Of a stretch of DNA of 64,000 nt, positions 17,497-25,835 are shown one piece after another. Below the pieces are notes generated by a model that ran no database searches, had not been told where the DNA came from, and saw only the letters and a list, made by a program, of their open reading frames with translations. Source of the DNA: Candidatus Poribacteria bacterium (GTDB taxonomy: Bacteria > Poribacteria > WGA-4E > WGA-3G). The stretch spans positions 1 to 64,000 of the forward strand of contig PYJA01000113.1 in assembly GCA_003635185.1 (NCBI GenBank), given 5' to 3'. The position numbers and the translations under genes were made by a program. The number at the start of each line of letters is the position of its first letter. Positions within the stretch are counted from its first letter, which is position 1.

Positions 17497-18984
17497 ATGA
17501 ACATTACTGTCGAAATTGGCGATTTTCGCCAATCAGAAACCGATGCTGTGCTTATCCCTGTGCTTGAAGATGACTTCCACAATGAGTTAATCTTAGCCGC
17601 TGACGCTGCTTTAGAAGGACGCATCCAAGCATTTTTGAATCTTGGTGACTTCAAAGGTAAACCGAAGACAACCAGTGTGCTTTATACAAACGGTGCTATA
17701 ACTGCCCCACGTATCATCTTGGTAGGTCTCGGTGTATATGCAGAACTCAACGCCGAAAAAGTGCGTCAAGTTGCTGGTCACACAGCGCGCCAAGCACGTG
17801 ATATGGGGCTAAAATCCATCACTGTTCCCATTCCTCCCGAAACACAAGACGATTGGGCACAAGCAGCCGTTGAAGCGAGTCTTCTCTCACTCTACGAATT
17901 TAAACAGCATAAGACTCAAAAAGACGATAATGAAGACGAAGATAAAACCCTTGAATCTATGACTCTTCTTGTAGGAAGTGAGGTAGAAAAATCGTCACTG
18001 GAACGTATTGTTGAAAGAGGACAAACGATTGCTAAAGGGACTATCCTTGCTCGCGATCTCAGCAATCAACCTGGGAACCACCTTACACCGACACAACTTG
18101 CTGAAAAGGCTGAGGAGGTAGCAGAAACGGTAAGACTCAACTGTACAGTTTTTGACAAGCCAACGCTTGAAGAAAAAGGGTTTCGTACGTTGTTAGCCGT
18201 TGCACAAGGTAGTGCGGAAGATCCGAGGTTTATCATTTTGGAATATACCCCTGAAGGTGAAGGACACGATACCGTCGCACTGGTTGGAAAAGGCATTACC
18301 TTTGACACTGGTGGAATTTCACTTAAATCTGGAGGCGGCATGCACGAGATGAAGCACGACATGTCGGGTGCAGCAGCAGTTTTAGGCGCCATGCAGGTAA
18401 TTGGACATCTTAAACCGAATGTACGCGTGGTCGGTGTGATAGCGACAACAGAGAATATGCCGGGTTCAACTGCAATTAAGCCAGGAGATGTTGTCACATC
18501 TTACGGTGGAAAAACAATCGAAATCCTCAATACTGATGCCGAAGGAAGACTAATTTTGGCTGACGCACTCGGATGGACTGCCCAATATGAACCGCAAGGT
18601 GTTATTGATTTAGCCACGCTTACCGGTGCTGTCATTACTTGTCTCGGACATGTCGCCGCGGGAGCGATGGGGACCGATGACGCTTTAATGGAAAAAATAA
18701 AGAAGGCAGCTGAAAAAACGCATGAACGAGTCTGGGAATTACCACTTTGGGATGATTATGATGAAGGGGTAAAAAGTAAAGTTGCTGATGTGCAGAACAT
18801 TGGGGATGGCACTGCTGGCACACTTGCAGGTGGCGCATTTTTGAAGAAATTTGCTGAAGGATATCCATGGGTTCACCTTGATATTGCAGGTACCGCTTGG
18901 GGAATGAAGGGGTCTACGTATATACCTGAAACCGCATCTGGCTACGGTGTTCGGTTGCTGGTGCAATTGGTTGAAGATTGGTAG
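17497..18984 (+). CDS. pepA: leucyl aminopeptidase (M17 family)
   Basis: Cytosolic two-metal aminopeptidase that removes N-terminal residues from peptides; the family forms hexamers. At 495 residues it has the normal length. The metal-binding and active-site segments are VGKGITFDTGGISLK, MKHDMSGAAAV and the signature NTDAEGRL (345-352). The N-terminal macro-like domain is present. AAAAGGAAT precedes the ATG. It stands apart from the formate dehydrogenase unit by 120 bases without a recognised terminator. Confidence 0.96.
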   Translation: MNITVEIGDFRQSETDAVLIPVLEDDFHNELILAADAALEGRIQAFLNLGDFKGKPKTTSVLYTNGAITAPRIILVGLGVYAELNAEKVRQVAGHTARQARDMGLKSITVPIPPETQDDWAQAAVEASLLSLYEFKQHKTQKDDNEDEDKTLESMTLLVGSEVEKSSLERIVERGQTIAKGTILARDLSNQPGNHLTPTQLAEKAEEVAETVRLNCTVFDKPTLEEKGFRTLLAVAQGSAEDPRFIILEYTPEGEGHDTVALVGKGITFDTGGISLKSGGGMHEMKHDMSGAAAVLGAMQVIGHLKPNVRVVGVIATTENMPGSTAIKPGDVVTSYGGKTIEILNTDAEGRLILADALGWTAQYEPQGVIDLATLTGAVITCLGHVAAGAMGTDDALMEKIKKAAEKTHERVWELPLWDDYDEGVKSKVADVQNIGDGTAGTLAGGAFLKKFAEGYPWVHLDIAGTAWGMKGSTYIPETASGYGVRLLVQLVEDW

Positions 18985-19029
18985 GAAAAGTGTTTTGTAG
19001 TATGTGCCAAATCCTGAAAGGCGAAAAAA

Positions 19030-19425
19030 ATGAGTACTGACTCAAACTACGAAGATTTACAAACCCATATCCGTGAACTAAAAACACCCTCAATTGAGAC
19101 ATGGGAAAATCAATATAGCCACCGAAATTATACAATTGAGATTACCAACTTAGAATTCACGGCTGTCTGCCCCAAAACTGGGTTGCCCGATTTTGCTACG
19201 ATCTGTATCACTTATGTGCCAGACCAGCAGTGTGTTGAACTGAAGGCTCTAAAGGAATACTTTATGTTTTTTAGGGATATCGGTATTTTTCATGAGCACG
19301 TTGTAAATAAAGTACTTGAGGATTTTGTTGCGGCGTGCCAACCACGAGCTGTAGAGGTTGTAGGTGATTTTAACATCCGTGGTGGGATTAAGACAGTCGT
19401 CCGTGCAAGTTATGAGAAGAAGTAG
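19030..19425 (+). CDS. queF: NADPH-dependent 7-cyano-7-deazaguanine reductase QueF
   Basis: Reduces preQ0 to preQ1 in queuosine biosynthesis. The 131-residue form is the short type-I QueF. Key residues: catalytic Cys47 in FTAVCPKTG, the substrate-binding motif VELKALKEY (usual E-S/L-K-S/A-L-K), and FFRDIGIFHE with the conserved acidic and histidine residues. It starts 45 bases after pepA. Confidence 0.95.
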   Translation: MSTDSNYEDLQTHIRELKTPSIETWENQYSHRNYTIEITNLEFTAVCPKTGLPDFATICITYVPDQQCVELKALKEYFMFFRDIGIFHEHVVNKVLEDFVAACQPRAVEVVGDFNIRGGIKTVVRASYEKK

Positions 19426-19428
19426 GTT

Positions 19429-19456
19429 TTGGGACAAACATGAGGATCTGTCCCAA
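19429..19456 (+). terminator. hairpin after queF
   Basis: TTGGGACA and TGTCCCAA form an 8-bp perfect stem with a 12-base loop just after the stop. There is no T-run, so it may be a weak or Rho-assisted terminator. The rest of the gap to 19599 shows nothing further. Confidence 0.45.
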
Positions 19457-19599
19457 TAAGGTATATTGTAAATGCATAGCAATGAGCCATGCACATATGA
19501 ATATCATAACGATTAGGAAGGTTAACTGAAGTCAGAAATTTGTTAATATCTTACACGTATATAATCGAACTAAAATGATAAAGTTAATCTTTCTTAATT

Positions 19600-20689
19600 T
19601 CAGGACTTACGCATTTTTATAAGATGGTGTATACTATTCTATTATGACTACATTTAGACACTCTCAAAAGAAGGGAAACCTATTTTCCGATTATTGTCAG
19701 TTTTTGATAGCAAGTTTCACTAATTTTACTCAAACCTATTTTTCTGATCGGACTGAGAAGTGGAGCCACGATCAACTCAATCGTTTTTTGAGAAATGAAA
19801 ACATTCATCAAGCGAACTTTGGCAATCTGTAAAGGATGACATTGAGTCCGATGAGGATGGATACATAATTTTTGATGATGTTGTGCTTTCTAAACCTTAT
19901 GCTAAAGAGATTGAAGTGCTTCGTTCTCAATGGAGTGGTAGCGACAAAAAAGTGGTTGTCGGCATCGGTATTGTCACGTGTCTTTATGTCAATCCAAAGA
20001 CACAAGCGTATTGGATCATTGATTATCGTCCTTTTGACAAAGATCATGATGGTCCAACCAAAATAGACCATGGACTGGAAATGTTGCACAATGCCGTCTT
20101 CAAAAAACAGCTCCCGTTTCGGCAGTGCTGATGGATGCTTGGTATGCGTCAATGAAAGTCATGAAAGCGATTGAAAAACTCTCCAAGATGGACTATGTGC
20201 CTCTGAAACGCAATCGTCTTGTGAATGATACGGACGGAGTTGAACCGCACCAACAAGTGCGAGATTTATCTTGGAGCCAAACAGAAACACGCCAAGGAAA
20301 ACGGGTGCACATCAATAAGTTTCCCAAAGGGCATCAAGTGAAGTTGTTCCGGATAGTGTCCTCTAACGAGCACACGGAATATATTGCGACAAACGATTTA
20401 TCTCAATCAGATTTAGACGCGACAACCCAAGAATATCAAGTGCGTTGGAAGATTGAACTCCTTCATCGTGAGATCAAACAAGTCACTGGTATTGGTAAAT
20501 GTCAATGCCGTGCGTTGCGTGCCCAAAGAAATCATATTGCGTGTTGTTTTCAGGTATGGACCTGTTTGACGCGCACTGCCCGTGCAGTTGGTAAAACAAT
20601 GGACGATCTGAAAGATAGTTTATTGGATGATTACATGAAACATCAACTCTCAAATCCTTCAATAATCTTCAAAACTGCGTAAGTCCTGA
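19600..20689 (+). mobile_element. degenerate DDE insertion sequence with 14-bp inverted repeats
   Basis: The element is bounded by TCAGGACTTACGCA at 19600-19613 and its exact inverse at 20676-20689; four more bases match with one mismatch. Length 1090 bp. No target duplication is visible in the flanking bases. The transposase inside is broken by two frameshifts, so the copy is probably dead. Confidence 0.85.
19644..20682 (+). pseudogene. IS4/IS701-like transposase, frameshifted twice
   Basis: Three reading-frame pieces join into one protein: 19644 to about 19812 (start MTTFRHSQKKGN), about 19814 to 20122 (ELWQSVKDD..IIFDDVVLSKPY..), and about 20123 to 20682 (VLMDAWYAS..). The DDE triad is recognisable: Asp in IIFDDV, Asp in LMDAWY and Glu in WKIELLHREIKQVTG. 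The pieces change frame near 19812 and near 20122. Neither junction has an obvious slippery run, so mutation is more likely than programmed frameshifting. Confidence 0.8.
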
Positions 20690-20691
20690 CG

Positions 20692-20787
20692 TGTAGATGT
20701 CCGGGGTGCGGTGTGACTTTTACTCGTTGCAGTAATGGCACTTGCACAAGTGATTGGGGAACACACACCTATCACTGGGCGCGGTAG
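20692..20787 (+). pseudogene. 3' remnant of a zinc-ribbon-like gene beside the insertion sequence
   Basis: Directly after the insertion sequence an open frame encodes CRCPGCGVTFTRCSNGTCTSDWGTHTYHWAR and a stop (31 codons), with CxxC and further Cys and His residues spaced as in a small zinc ribbon, followed by a good terminator. No matching 5' part is visible left of the insertion, so the start was lost. The parent protein is not recognised. Confidence 0.5.
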
Positions 20788-20805
20788 GTGCTTCTAACTC
20801 AAATC

Positions 20806-20843
20806 AAAAAGGCAGGTTCCCTTTTGGGTGCCTGCCTTTTTCT
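20806..20843 (+). terminator. Rho-independent terminator
   Basis: AAAAAGGCAGG pairs with CCTGCCTTTTT across a 14-base loop and ends in a T-run. It probably served the broken zinc-ribbon-like gene. Confidence 0.85.
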
Positions 20844-20846
20844 TTA

Positions 20847-21038
20847 GTCTGAATCGCGGAGGACGCGGAAAGGGCTTTTGATAAGCTAATCTCTTTTTCA
20901 AGCGAGGACGGCACACTTTGGATACGGCGGTTGGGAGTTCCAACACCCCTTCCGCGTTTTCTGTGTTCTCCGCGTCATCCGCGATTCAGACAGAGAGTAG
21001 GCATAATCCGCGTTCTTCGTGTCCTCCGAGATTTAGAC
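20847..21038. repeat. inverted CGCGGA-rich repeats
   Basis: GTCTGAATCGCGGAGGACGCGG at 20847 is nearly the inverse of the sequence at 20969-20991, and a third diverged copy is at about 21008-21038. No gene is seen between 20844 and 21082. The words look like a dispersed intergenic repeat rather than a regulatory site. Confidence 0.65.
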
Positions 21039-21082
21039 AACACATGCAAAAAACTGGACACACCCATGCACTGTTTAAAAAG

Positions 21083-21111
21083 TTGATTTATTAATCAATT
21101 TATGATATAAA
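21083..21111 (+). promoter_or_regulatory. candidate promoter of the FAH-SDR-cytochrome operon
   Basis: TTGATT at 21083-21088 and TATAAA at 21106-21111, spacing 17, lie 30 bases before the GTG start. Confidence 0.55.
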
Positions 21112-21141
21112 ATCAGTAATGCCTATAAAAGAGGAGTACTT

Positions 21142-22092
21142 GTGAAACTCGTTACATTCAAAAAGTCATCGTTAGGTGAACATTCCCGACTCGGCACCTG
21201 GTTTGATGACGATCAAATTATCGATCTCAACTTAGATGATTTAGATATGATCCAATTCTTTGAACAGCATTGCATTGCAGATGCGCAAAAACGTATTGAC
21301 TCTGTTCAACAGCAACTCAGTGATGGAGTAGACTTGTCCGATGTTGTTTTCTCTGTGTCTGATGTTCAATTACTTGCTCCATTTCCGCGTCCGGCGAGTT
21401 TACGTGATTTCGGGGTATTCAAAACACACATGGATGCCGCCGCGCGTATCACGGGAAAAGAAATATCGCCTGAATGGTTCAAACTACCTAACTACTATCG
21501 GGGCAGCACGAGTCCCGCCTCCATTGCCGGACACGAAGCTGTAGTGACCTGGCCTAACTACACGGAAAAACTTGATTTTGAACTGGAATGGGGTGTTTAC
21601 ATCGGTAAAACCGGTAAAAACATATCAATAGAGGAAGCCCCTGAATACATTGCTGGATATACGATTTATAACGACATCAGCGCACGTGATATTCAATTCC
21701 GACACATGACATTGTCACTCGGTCCTGCCAAAGGTAAGGATTTTGACAATAGCAATATTATGGGACCGTGTCTGGTTACGCCTGATGAAATTGGCGATCC
21801 GTATAATCTAAAAATGATTGCGAAAGTGAATGGCGAAGTTTGGGCAGAAGGGAGCACATCAGATATGTATTACTCCTTTGCAGAAATGATTTCGTTTGTT
21901 TCGCAATCTGAGACTCTTTTTCCAGGTGAATTTTTAGGTTCTGGCACTGTCGGAAAGGGGTGCGGTTGGGAACTCGACCGATGGATTCAACCGGGGGATG
22001 TAATTGAACTTGAAGTAGAAAACATCGGTGTGTTGCGAAATCAAATCGGCGAACCGGTACAAAACCCTGCAGCATGGAAGGAAAAAGTATAA
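21142..22092 (+). CDS. fumarylacetoacetate hydrolase family protein
   Basis: A 316-residue FAH-superfamily enzyme that cleaves C-C bonds in beta-diketo acids or decarboxylates related keto acids. The catalytic domain holds DFGVFKTHMDAA, DFELEWGVYIGK (metal-binding acidic residues), YTIYNDISARDIQ and KDFDNSNIMGPCLVTPDE, all typical. The start is GTG after AGAGGAG. It overlaps the following SDR gene by 19 bases. The FAH plus SDR pairing is known in non-phosphorylative L-fucose and L-rhamnose breakdown, where such a hydrolase splits a 2,4-diketo-3-deoxy sugar acid; this is an inferred role. Confidence 0.9.
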   Translation: MKLVTFKKSSLGEHSRLGTWFDDDQIIDLNLDDLDMIQFFEQHCIADAQKRIDSVQQQLSDGVDLSDVVFSVSDVQLLAPFPRPASLRDFGVFKTHMDAAARITGKEISPEWFKLPNYYRGSTSPASIAGHEAVVTWPNYTEKLDFELEWGVYIGKTGKNISIEEAPEYIAGYTIYNDISARDIQFRHMTLSLGPAKGKDFDNSNIMGPCLVTPDEIGDPYNLKMIAKVNGEVWAEGSTSDMYYSFAEMISFVSQSETLFPGEFLGSGTVGKGCGWELDRWIQPGDVIELEVENIGVLRNQIGEPVQNPAAWKEKV

Positions 22093-22844
22093 CTGTGCGA
22101 CTTAAAGATAAGGTTGCGATTATTACAGGTGCTGCTTCTGGGATCGGCAAAGCCACCGCAAAACTCTTTGCGGAACACGGCGCAAAGGTCGTTGTGGCTG
22201 ACATTGATAAAGACGGTGGGAATCAAACTGTAGCCAAAATCCACAATGCTGGTAATGAAGCAATTTATGTTCAGACCGATGTGACGATCAAAGCAGACAC
22301 AGAACAGATGGTAGCCCAGACCGTAAAAACTTACGGCAAACTTGATATTCTTTTCAATAACGCTGGCATTGCAATGCGCCTACCTGTTGCTGAGCTGCCG
22401 GAAGATGACTGGCATCATTGTTTAAATGTCAATCTTACCGGTGTTTTTCTTTGCGCAAAGGCAGCTATTCCAGCTATGCAGCAAAACGGCGGCGGATCCA
22501 TTATCAATATGTCCTCCATTTTCGGTATTGTCGGTGCGGATGTGCGTGCCGCGTATGTTGCATCCAAAGGTGCTGTCACAAACTTGACACGCGGCATGGC
22601 ACTTGATTACGCGCAAGATAATATCCGTGTCAACTGCATCTGTCCGGGCTTCGTAGAGACACCTTTAGTTGCCGGAGTTGTCAGAACACCAGAAGAATAT
22701 CAGAAGCTTGCGGATAAGCATCCGCTGCGCAGGCTGGGTCAACCTGAAGAAATCGCTTATGGAGCGTTATACCTTGCCTCCGATGAATCCGCGTTCGTTA
22801 CGGGAATTGCCTTGCCGATTGATGGCGGCTATACGGCAGGATGA
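22074..22844 (+). CDS. short-chain dehydrogenase/reductase
   Basis: A 256-residue classical SDR using NAD(P): cofactor motif TGAASGIGKA, NNAG, active-site Ser in INMSS, and YVASK with the catalytic Tyr and Lys, then the PG motif (CICPGFVETPL). The first ATG overlaps the FAH gene; a GTG at 22095 just after the FAH stop would give VRLKDKVAIITG, equally plausible. Its stop overlaps the ATG of the cytochrome gene (ATGA). The substrate is probably a sugar acid, given the FAH partner, but this is not shown by the sequence. Confidence 0.92.
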   Translation: MEGKSITVRLKDKVAIITGAASGIGKATAKLFAEHGAKVVVADIDKDGGNQTVAKIHNAGNEAIYVQTDVTIKADTEQMVAQTVKTYGKLDILFNNAGIAMRLPVAELPEDDWHHCLNVNLTGVFLCAKAAIPAMQQNGGGSIINMSSIFGIVGADVRAAYVASKGAVTNLTRGMALDYAQDNIRVNCICPGFVETPLVAGVVRTPEEYQKLADKHPLRRLGQPEEIAYGALYLASDESAFVTGIALPIDGGYTAG

Positions 22845-25537
22845 TGTCAGATACCTTAGCCTTTTTAGGTGAATTTATGCGTAAATTATCTTTAGTGGCT
22901 TTTCTTATATTACTCATAAACAGTGCATATCTATTCAGTTTCGGCGAACCGACACTCTTCTATATTTCCAACGTCTTGTTCCACTTAGCACTTGGGACTA
23001 TATTAATAATCCCGTTTGGTGTCTACCTTTATCATAAATTCAAAAATATCTCACCTGTTGGACGTATTGGTGTTTTTGGGTTGATAGTCGGAATCGCTAC
23101 TGGTGGTTATCTGATGGTGGTCGGTGCTACCACTCCTTATCGTTGGCTGCTCATTACACACATTGTTAGCATCAGTATAGGGAGTCTTCTCTTTTGTATT
23201 CACCTATTAAAGGACAGTAGCAGTCTTTCGTCAAGTCTCAAAAAGGTAATTGTTGGAACATTAATTGCTGTCCTGTTTTTCCCGATTGGTGCTAAACTTT
23301 CCCAACACTATTTTCCAAATGAGAATTATCTTGTTAAAAACCCCGCGCTGCCACCTACAAGTATGTACGAAGAAGGCGGCGGAACAACGGGTCATTTTTT
23401 TCCTGCATCCGTTGAAACAGAGACAGGTAACCTAATTCCGACAGACTTTTTTCTTACATCGGAAACCTGTGCTGCGAAGGGATGTCACCCTGATATTTTC
23501 AAACAGTGGAACGAATCTGCTCATCATTTCTCTTCTTTCAATAACCAGTGGTATCGTAAGTCAATCGTTTATATGCAGGAGGTAAATGGGATTGAAGCTT
23601 CTAAATGGTGCGGCGGATGCCACGATCCAGCGATTTTACTCAACGGTATAATGGATAGGCCGATTCAGGAAAATCTACACACACCTGCAGCACAGGCAGG
23701 GTTAGCATGCACTGCGTGCCACTCTATTGAAAGGGTAAAAGATACGATGGGTAACAGCGGATATGTGATTAAATATCCGCCTCTGCATGATATAGCATCA
23801 AGTGATAATCGTTTCGTCCGAAGTTTACATAACTATCTGATACGTTTAGACCCAGAACCGCATAAAAAGAGTTTTCTTAAACCTTTTCACCGCGACAATA
23901 CAGCTGAATTCTGTTCGACCTGCCATAAAGTACATCTGGATTTTCCTGTCAATAATTTTAAATGGGTACGTGGTTTTAACGACTACGATCAATGGCAAAA
24001 AAGCGGTATTTCCCAACAAGGCGCGCTTTCTTTTTATTATCCTGAAAAGGCTAAGAAATGTGTAGATTGTCACATGCCGCTTGTAGATTCTACAGATGCG
24101 GGCAATATCAACGGTAAGGTTCATAGTCATCGTTTTCCAGCGGCAAACACTGCGCTCCCCTTTGTAAATCAACACGAAGAGCAACTCCAAGCTGTAATAG
24201 ACTTTTTGCAGAATGATGTGATAACATTGGATTTGTTTGCCAATGGCATGCCGATTCCAAAAAGTGGTATTGAAGTAACACAAGGCGAAGCCCCTCTCAT
24301 TGAGGTTGTCGTCCGCACGCGAGGTGTCGGTCATCAATTCCCTGCTGGCACTATTGATGCGTTTGACATCTGGCTTGAGGTGAAAGCCACAGATGAAAAC
24401 GGAAAGATCGTGTTCTGGAACGGCAGGATTGAAGAACCTGACGGAAATGGACCTGTTGATCCGAGTGCACATTTTTATCGCGCTTATATGTTGGACGCGC
24501 ATGGAAACCTGATCAACAAACGAAATGCGTGGGCGATGCGGACAGTATTATACTCACGTACTATTCCGCCGGGGGCTGCAGATACCGTTCGATATCGTCT
24601 TGAAATTCCAGACGATTGTGGTGACATTCTTTCCTTGGAAGCGAAACTCAATTACAGAAAATTTAATTGGTGGCATACGCAATGGGCTTATGCAGGTGTC
24701 CGCGATCCTAAAGATACAAATTTTCAGGTGAATAAAGGGTACGACGATGGAAAGTGGGTTTGGACAGGTGATACATCAGATGTCGCCGGAAAAATCAAGG
24801 CGATCCCGAACCTTCCAATTACTGTGATGGCAGCTGCAAAAGCAACGCTTCACGTGGTCCCGACATCGCAGCACACACCTAAGCGAAAAACAGAAATAGC
24901 AAATGCACGTGAACGTTGGAACGACTACGGCATTGGGCTTCTCCTGCAAGGTGACCTGAGAGCCGCACAAAACGCTTTTAGGAAGGTAACCGAAATTGAA
25001 CCCGCCTACATGGACGGATGGGTGAATATCGCACGATGTCGTATCAAAGAGGGAGATATGCATGGTGCTGAAGCGATGCTTAATAAAGCGTTTGAGATTC
25101 AGAAAACATTGCCTACTGAAAACTTACATCGTGCAAAGGTTCATTACTTTTACGCTCTGGTTCAAGAATCTTATGGGAACTATGACGCAGCGATTCAGCA
25201 TCTTCAACAAGCTGCCTTGCAATTTCCGCGCGATACCCGTGTTCGCAACGAATTGGGACGTATGCACTTCCTAAAACGCGAATATGAAACTGCTTTAGCG
25301 CAGTTCCAAAAAACGCTTGCGGTTGATCCTGAAGATTTGGATGCGCATTACAATATGATGCGATGTTATCGCGCACTTAAAAATCGCCCTATGGCTGAGA
25401 AATCCGAAAAACTGTATTTACGGTTTAAGGCAGATGAATCTGTTGACGCGATTACAGGCATTGCCCGCCGCGCTGACCCGCATGCGAATCGGGAACGTCA
25501 GCAAATTCATGAACACGTAAATAGTTACGGGCAGTGA
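22841..25537 (+). CDS. membrane multiheme cytochrome c with C-terminal TPR repeats
   Basis: An 898-residue protein. The N-terminus (to about 165) has about four hydrophobic membrane segments. The periplasmic part holds four CxxCH haem motifs, CGGCH (257), CTACH (290), CSTCH (358) and CVDCH (407), plus an expanded CAAKGCH (210-216), a CX4CH candidate fifth haem site. Residues about 470-620 form a beta-rich domain, and about 690-880 are tetratricopeptide repeats. This resembles cytochrome c554-type multihaem redox proteins fused to a TPR scaffold; the electron donor is unknown. The ATG overlaps the SDR stop, but a later Met (residue 13, MRKLSL) with AGGTGAATTT before it may be the true start. 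Confidence 0.85.
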   Translation: MMSDTLAFLGEFMRKLSLVAFLILLINSAYLFSFGEPTLFYISNVLFHLALGTILIIPFGVYLYHKFKNISPVGRIGVFGLIVGIATGGYLMVVGATTPYRWLLITHIVSISIGSLLFCIHLLKDSSSLSSSLKKVIVGTLIAVLFFPIGAKLSQHYFPNENYLVKNPALPPTSMYEEGGGTTGHFFPASVETETGNLIPTDFFLTSETCAAKGCHPDIFKQWNESAHHFSSFNNQWYRKSIVYMQEVNGIEASKWCGGCHDPAILLNGIMDRPIQENLHTPAAQAGLACTACHSIERVKDTMGNSGYVIKYPPLHDIASSDNRFVRSLHNYLIRLDPEPHKKSFLKPFHRDNTAEFCSTCHKVHLDFPVNNFKWVRGFNDYDQWQKSGISQQGALSFYYPEKAKKCVDCHMPLVDSTDAGNINGKVHSHRFPAANTALPFVNQHEEQLQAVIDFLQNDVITLDLFANGMPIPKSGIEVTQGEAPLIEVVVRTRGVGHQFPAGTIDAFDIWLEVKATDENGKIVFWNGRIEEPDGNGPVDPSAHFYRAYMLDAHGNLINKRNAWAMRTVLYSRTIPPGAADTVRYRLEIPDDCGDILSLEAKLNYRKFNWWHTQWAYAGVRDPKDTNFQVNKGYDDGKWVWTGDTSDVAGKIKAIPNLPITVMAAAKATLHVVPTSQHTPKRKTEIANARERWNDYGIGLLLQGDLRAAQNAFRKVTEIEPAYMDGWVNIARCRIKEGDMHGAEAMLNKAFEIQKTLPTENLHRAKVHYFYALVQESYGNYDAAIQHLQQAALQFPRDTRVRNELGRMHFLKREYETALAQFQKTLAVDPEDLDAHYNMMRCYRALKNRPMAEKSEKLYLRFKADESVDAITGIARRADPHANRERQQIHEHVNSYGQ

Positions 25538-25589
25538 TTATACCTTATGTGTCAATTTAAGGATTTTCCGAATGTGTGTCCTGCTTTTC

Positions 25590-25760
25590 AGTCCCGTAGG
25601 GACGATATGTTTATAGTAGCTCGTGCTATCCCTACTCCCTTAGTCCCGTAGGGACGATATGTTTTCGCATCACATTGGCAGTTGATATGTCGTTCCTACG
25701 GAACTCAAGAGATGTTGATAATTTTTTCTATAAACATAGCGTTCCTACGGAACTCAAGAG
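25590..25760. repeat. cluster of four palindromic GTCCCGTAGGGAC-type repeats
   Basis: Two copies of AGTCCCGTAGGGACGATATG read forward (25590, 25642) and two diverged copies read backward (about 25684 and 25729, core GTTCCTACGGAAC). Each core can fold as a small hairpin. The same family is at 38860-38985. The cluster fills the gap between the converging cytochrome and WD40 genes and may act as a bidirectional transcript end. Confidence 0.8.
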
Positions 25761-25835
25761 GTCCGAGATGCTCGGTAAACCTTAATGCAACTTAAATCAT
25801 TATAATGTCTAATGAATGAACCTTTCGTTTTAGCT

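Noticed and set aside
20122-20131. Programmed frameshift in the DDE transposase at 20122
   Set aside because: No slippery run is present at the junction and a second break occurs near 19812, so mutation is more likely.
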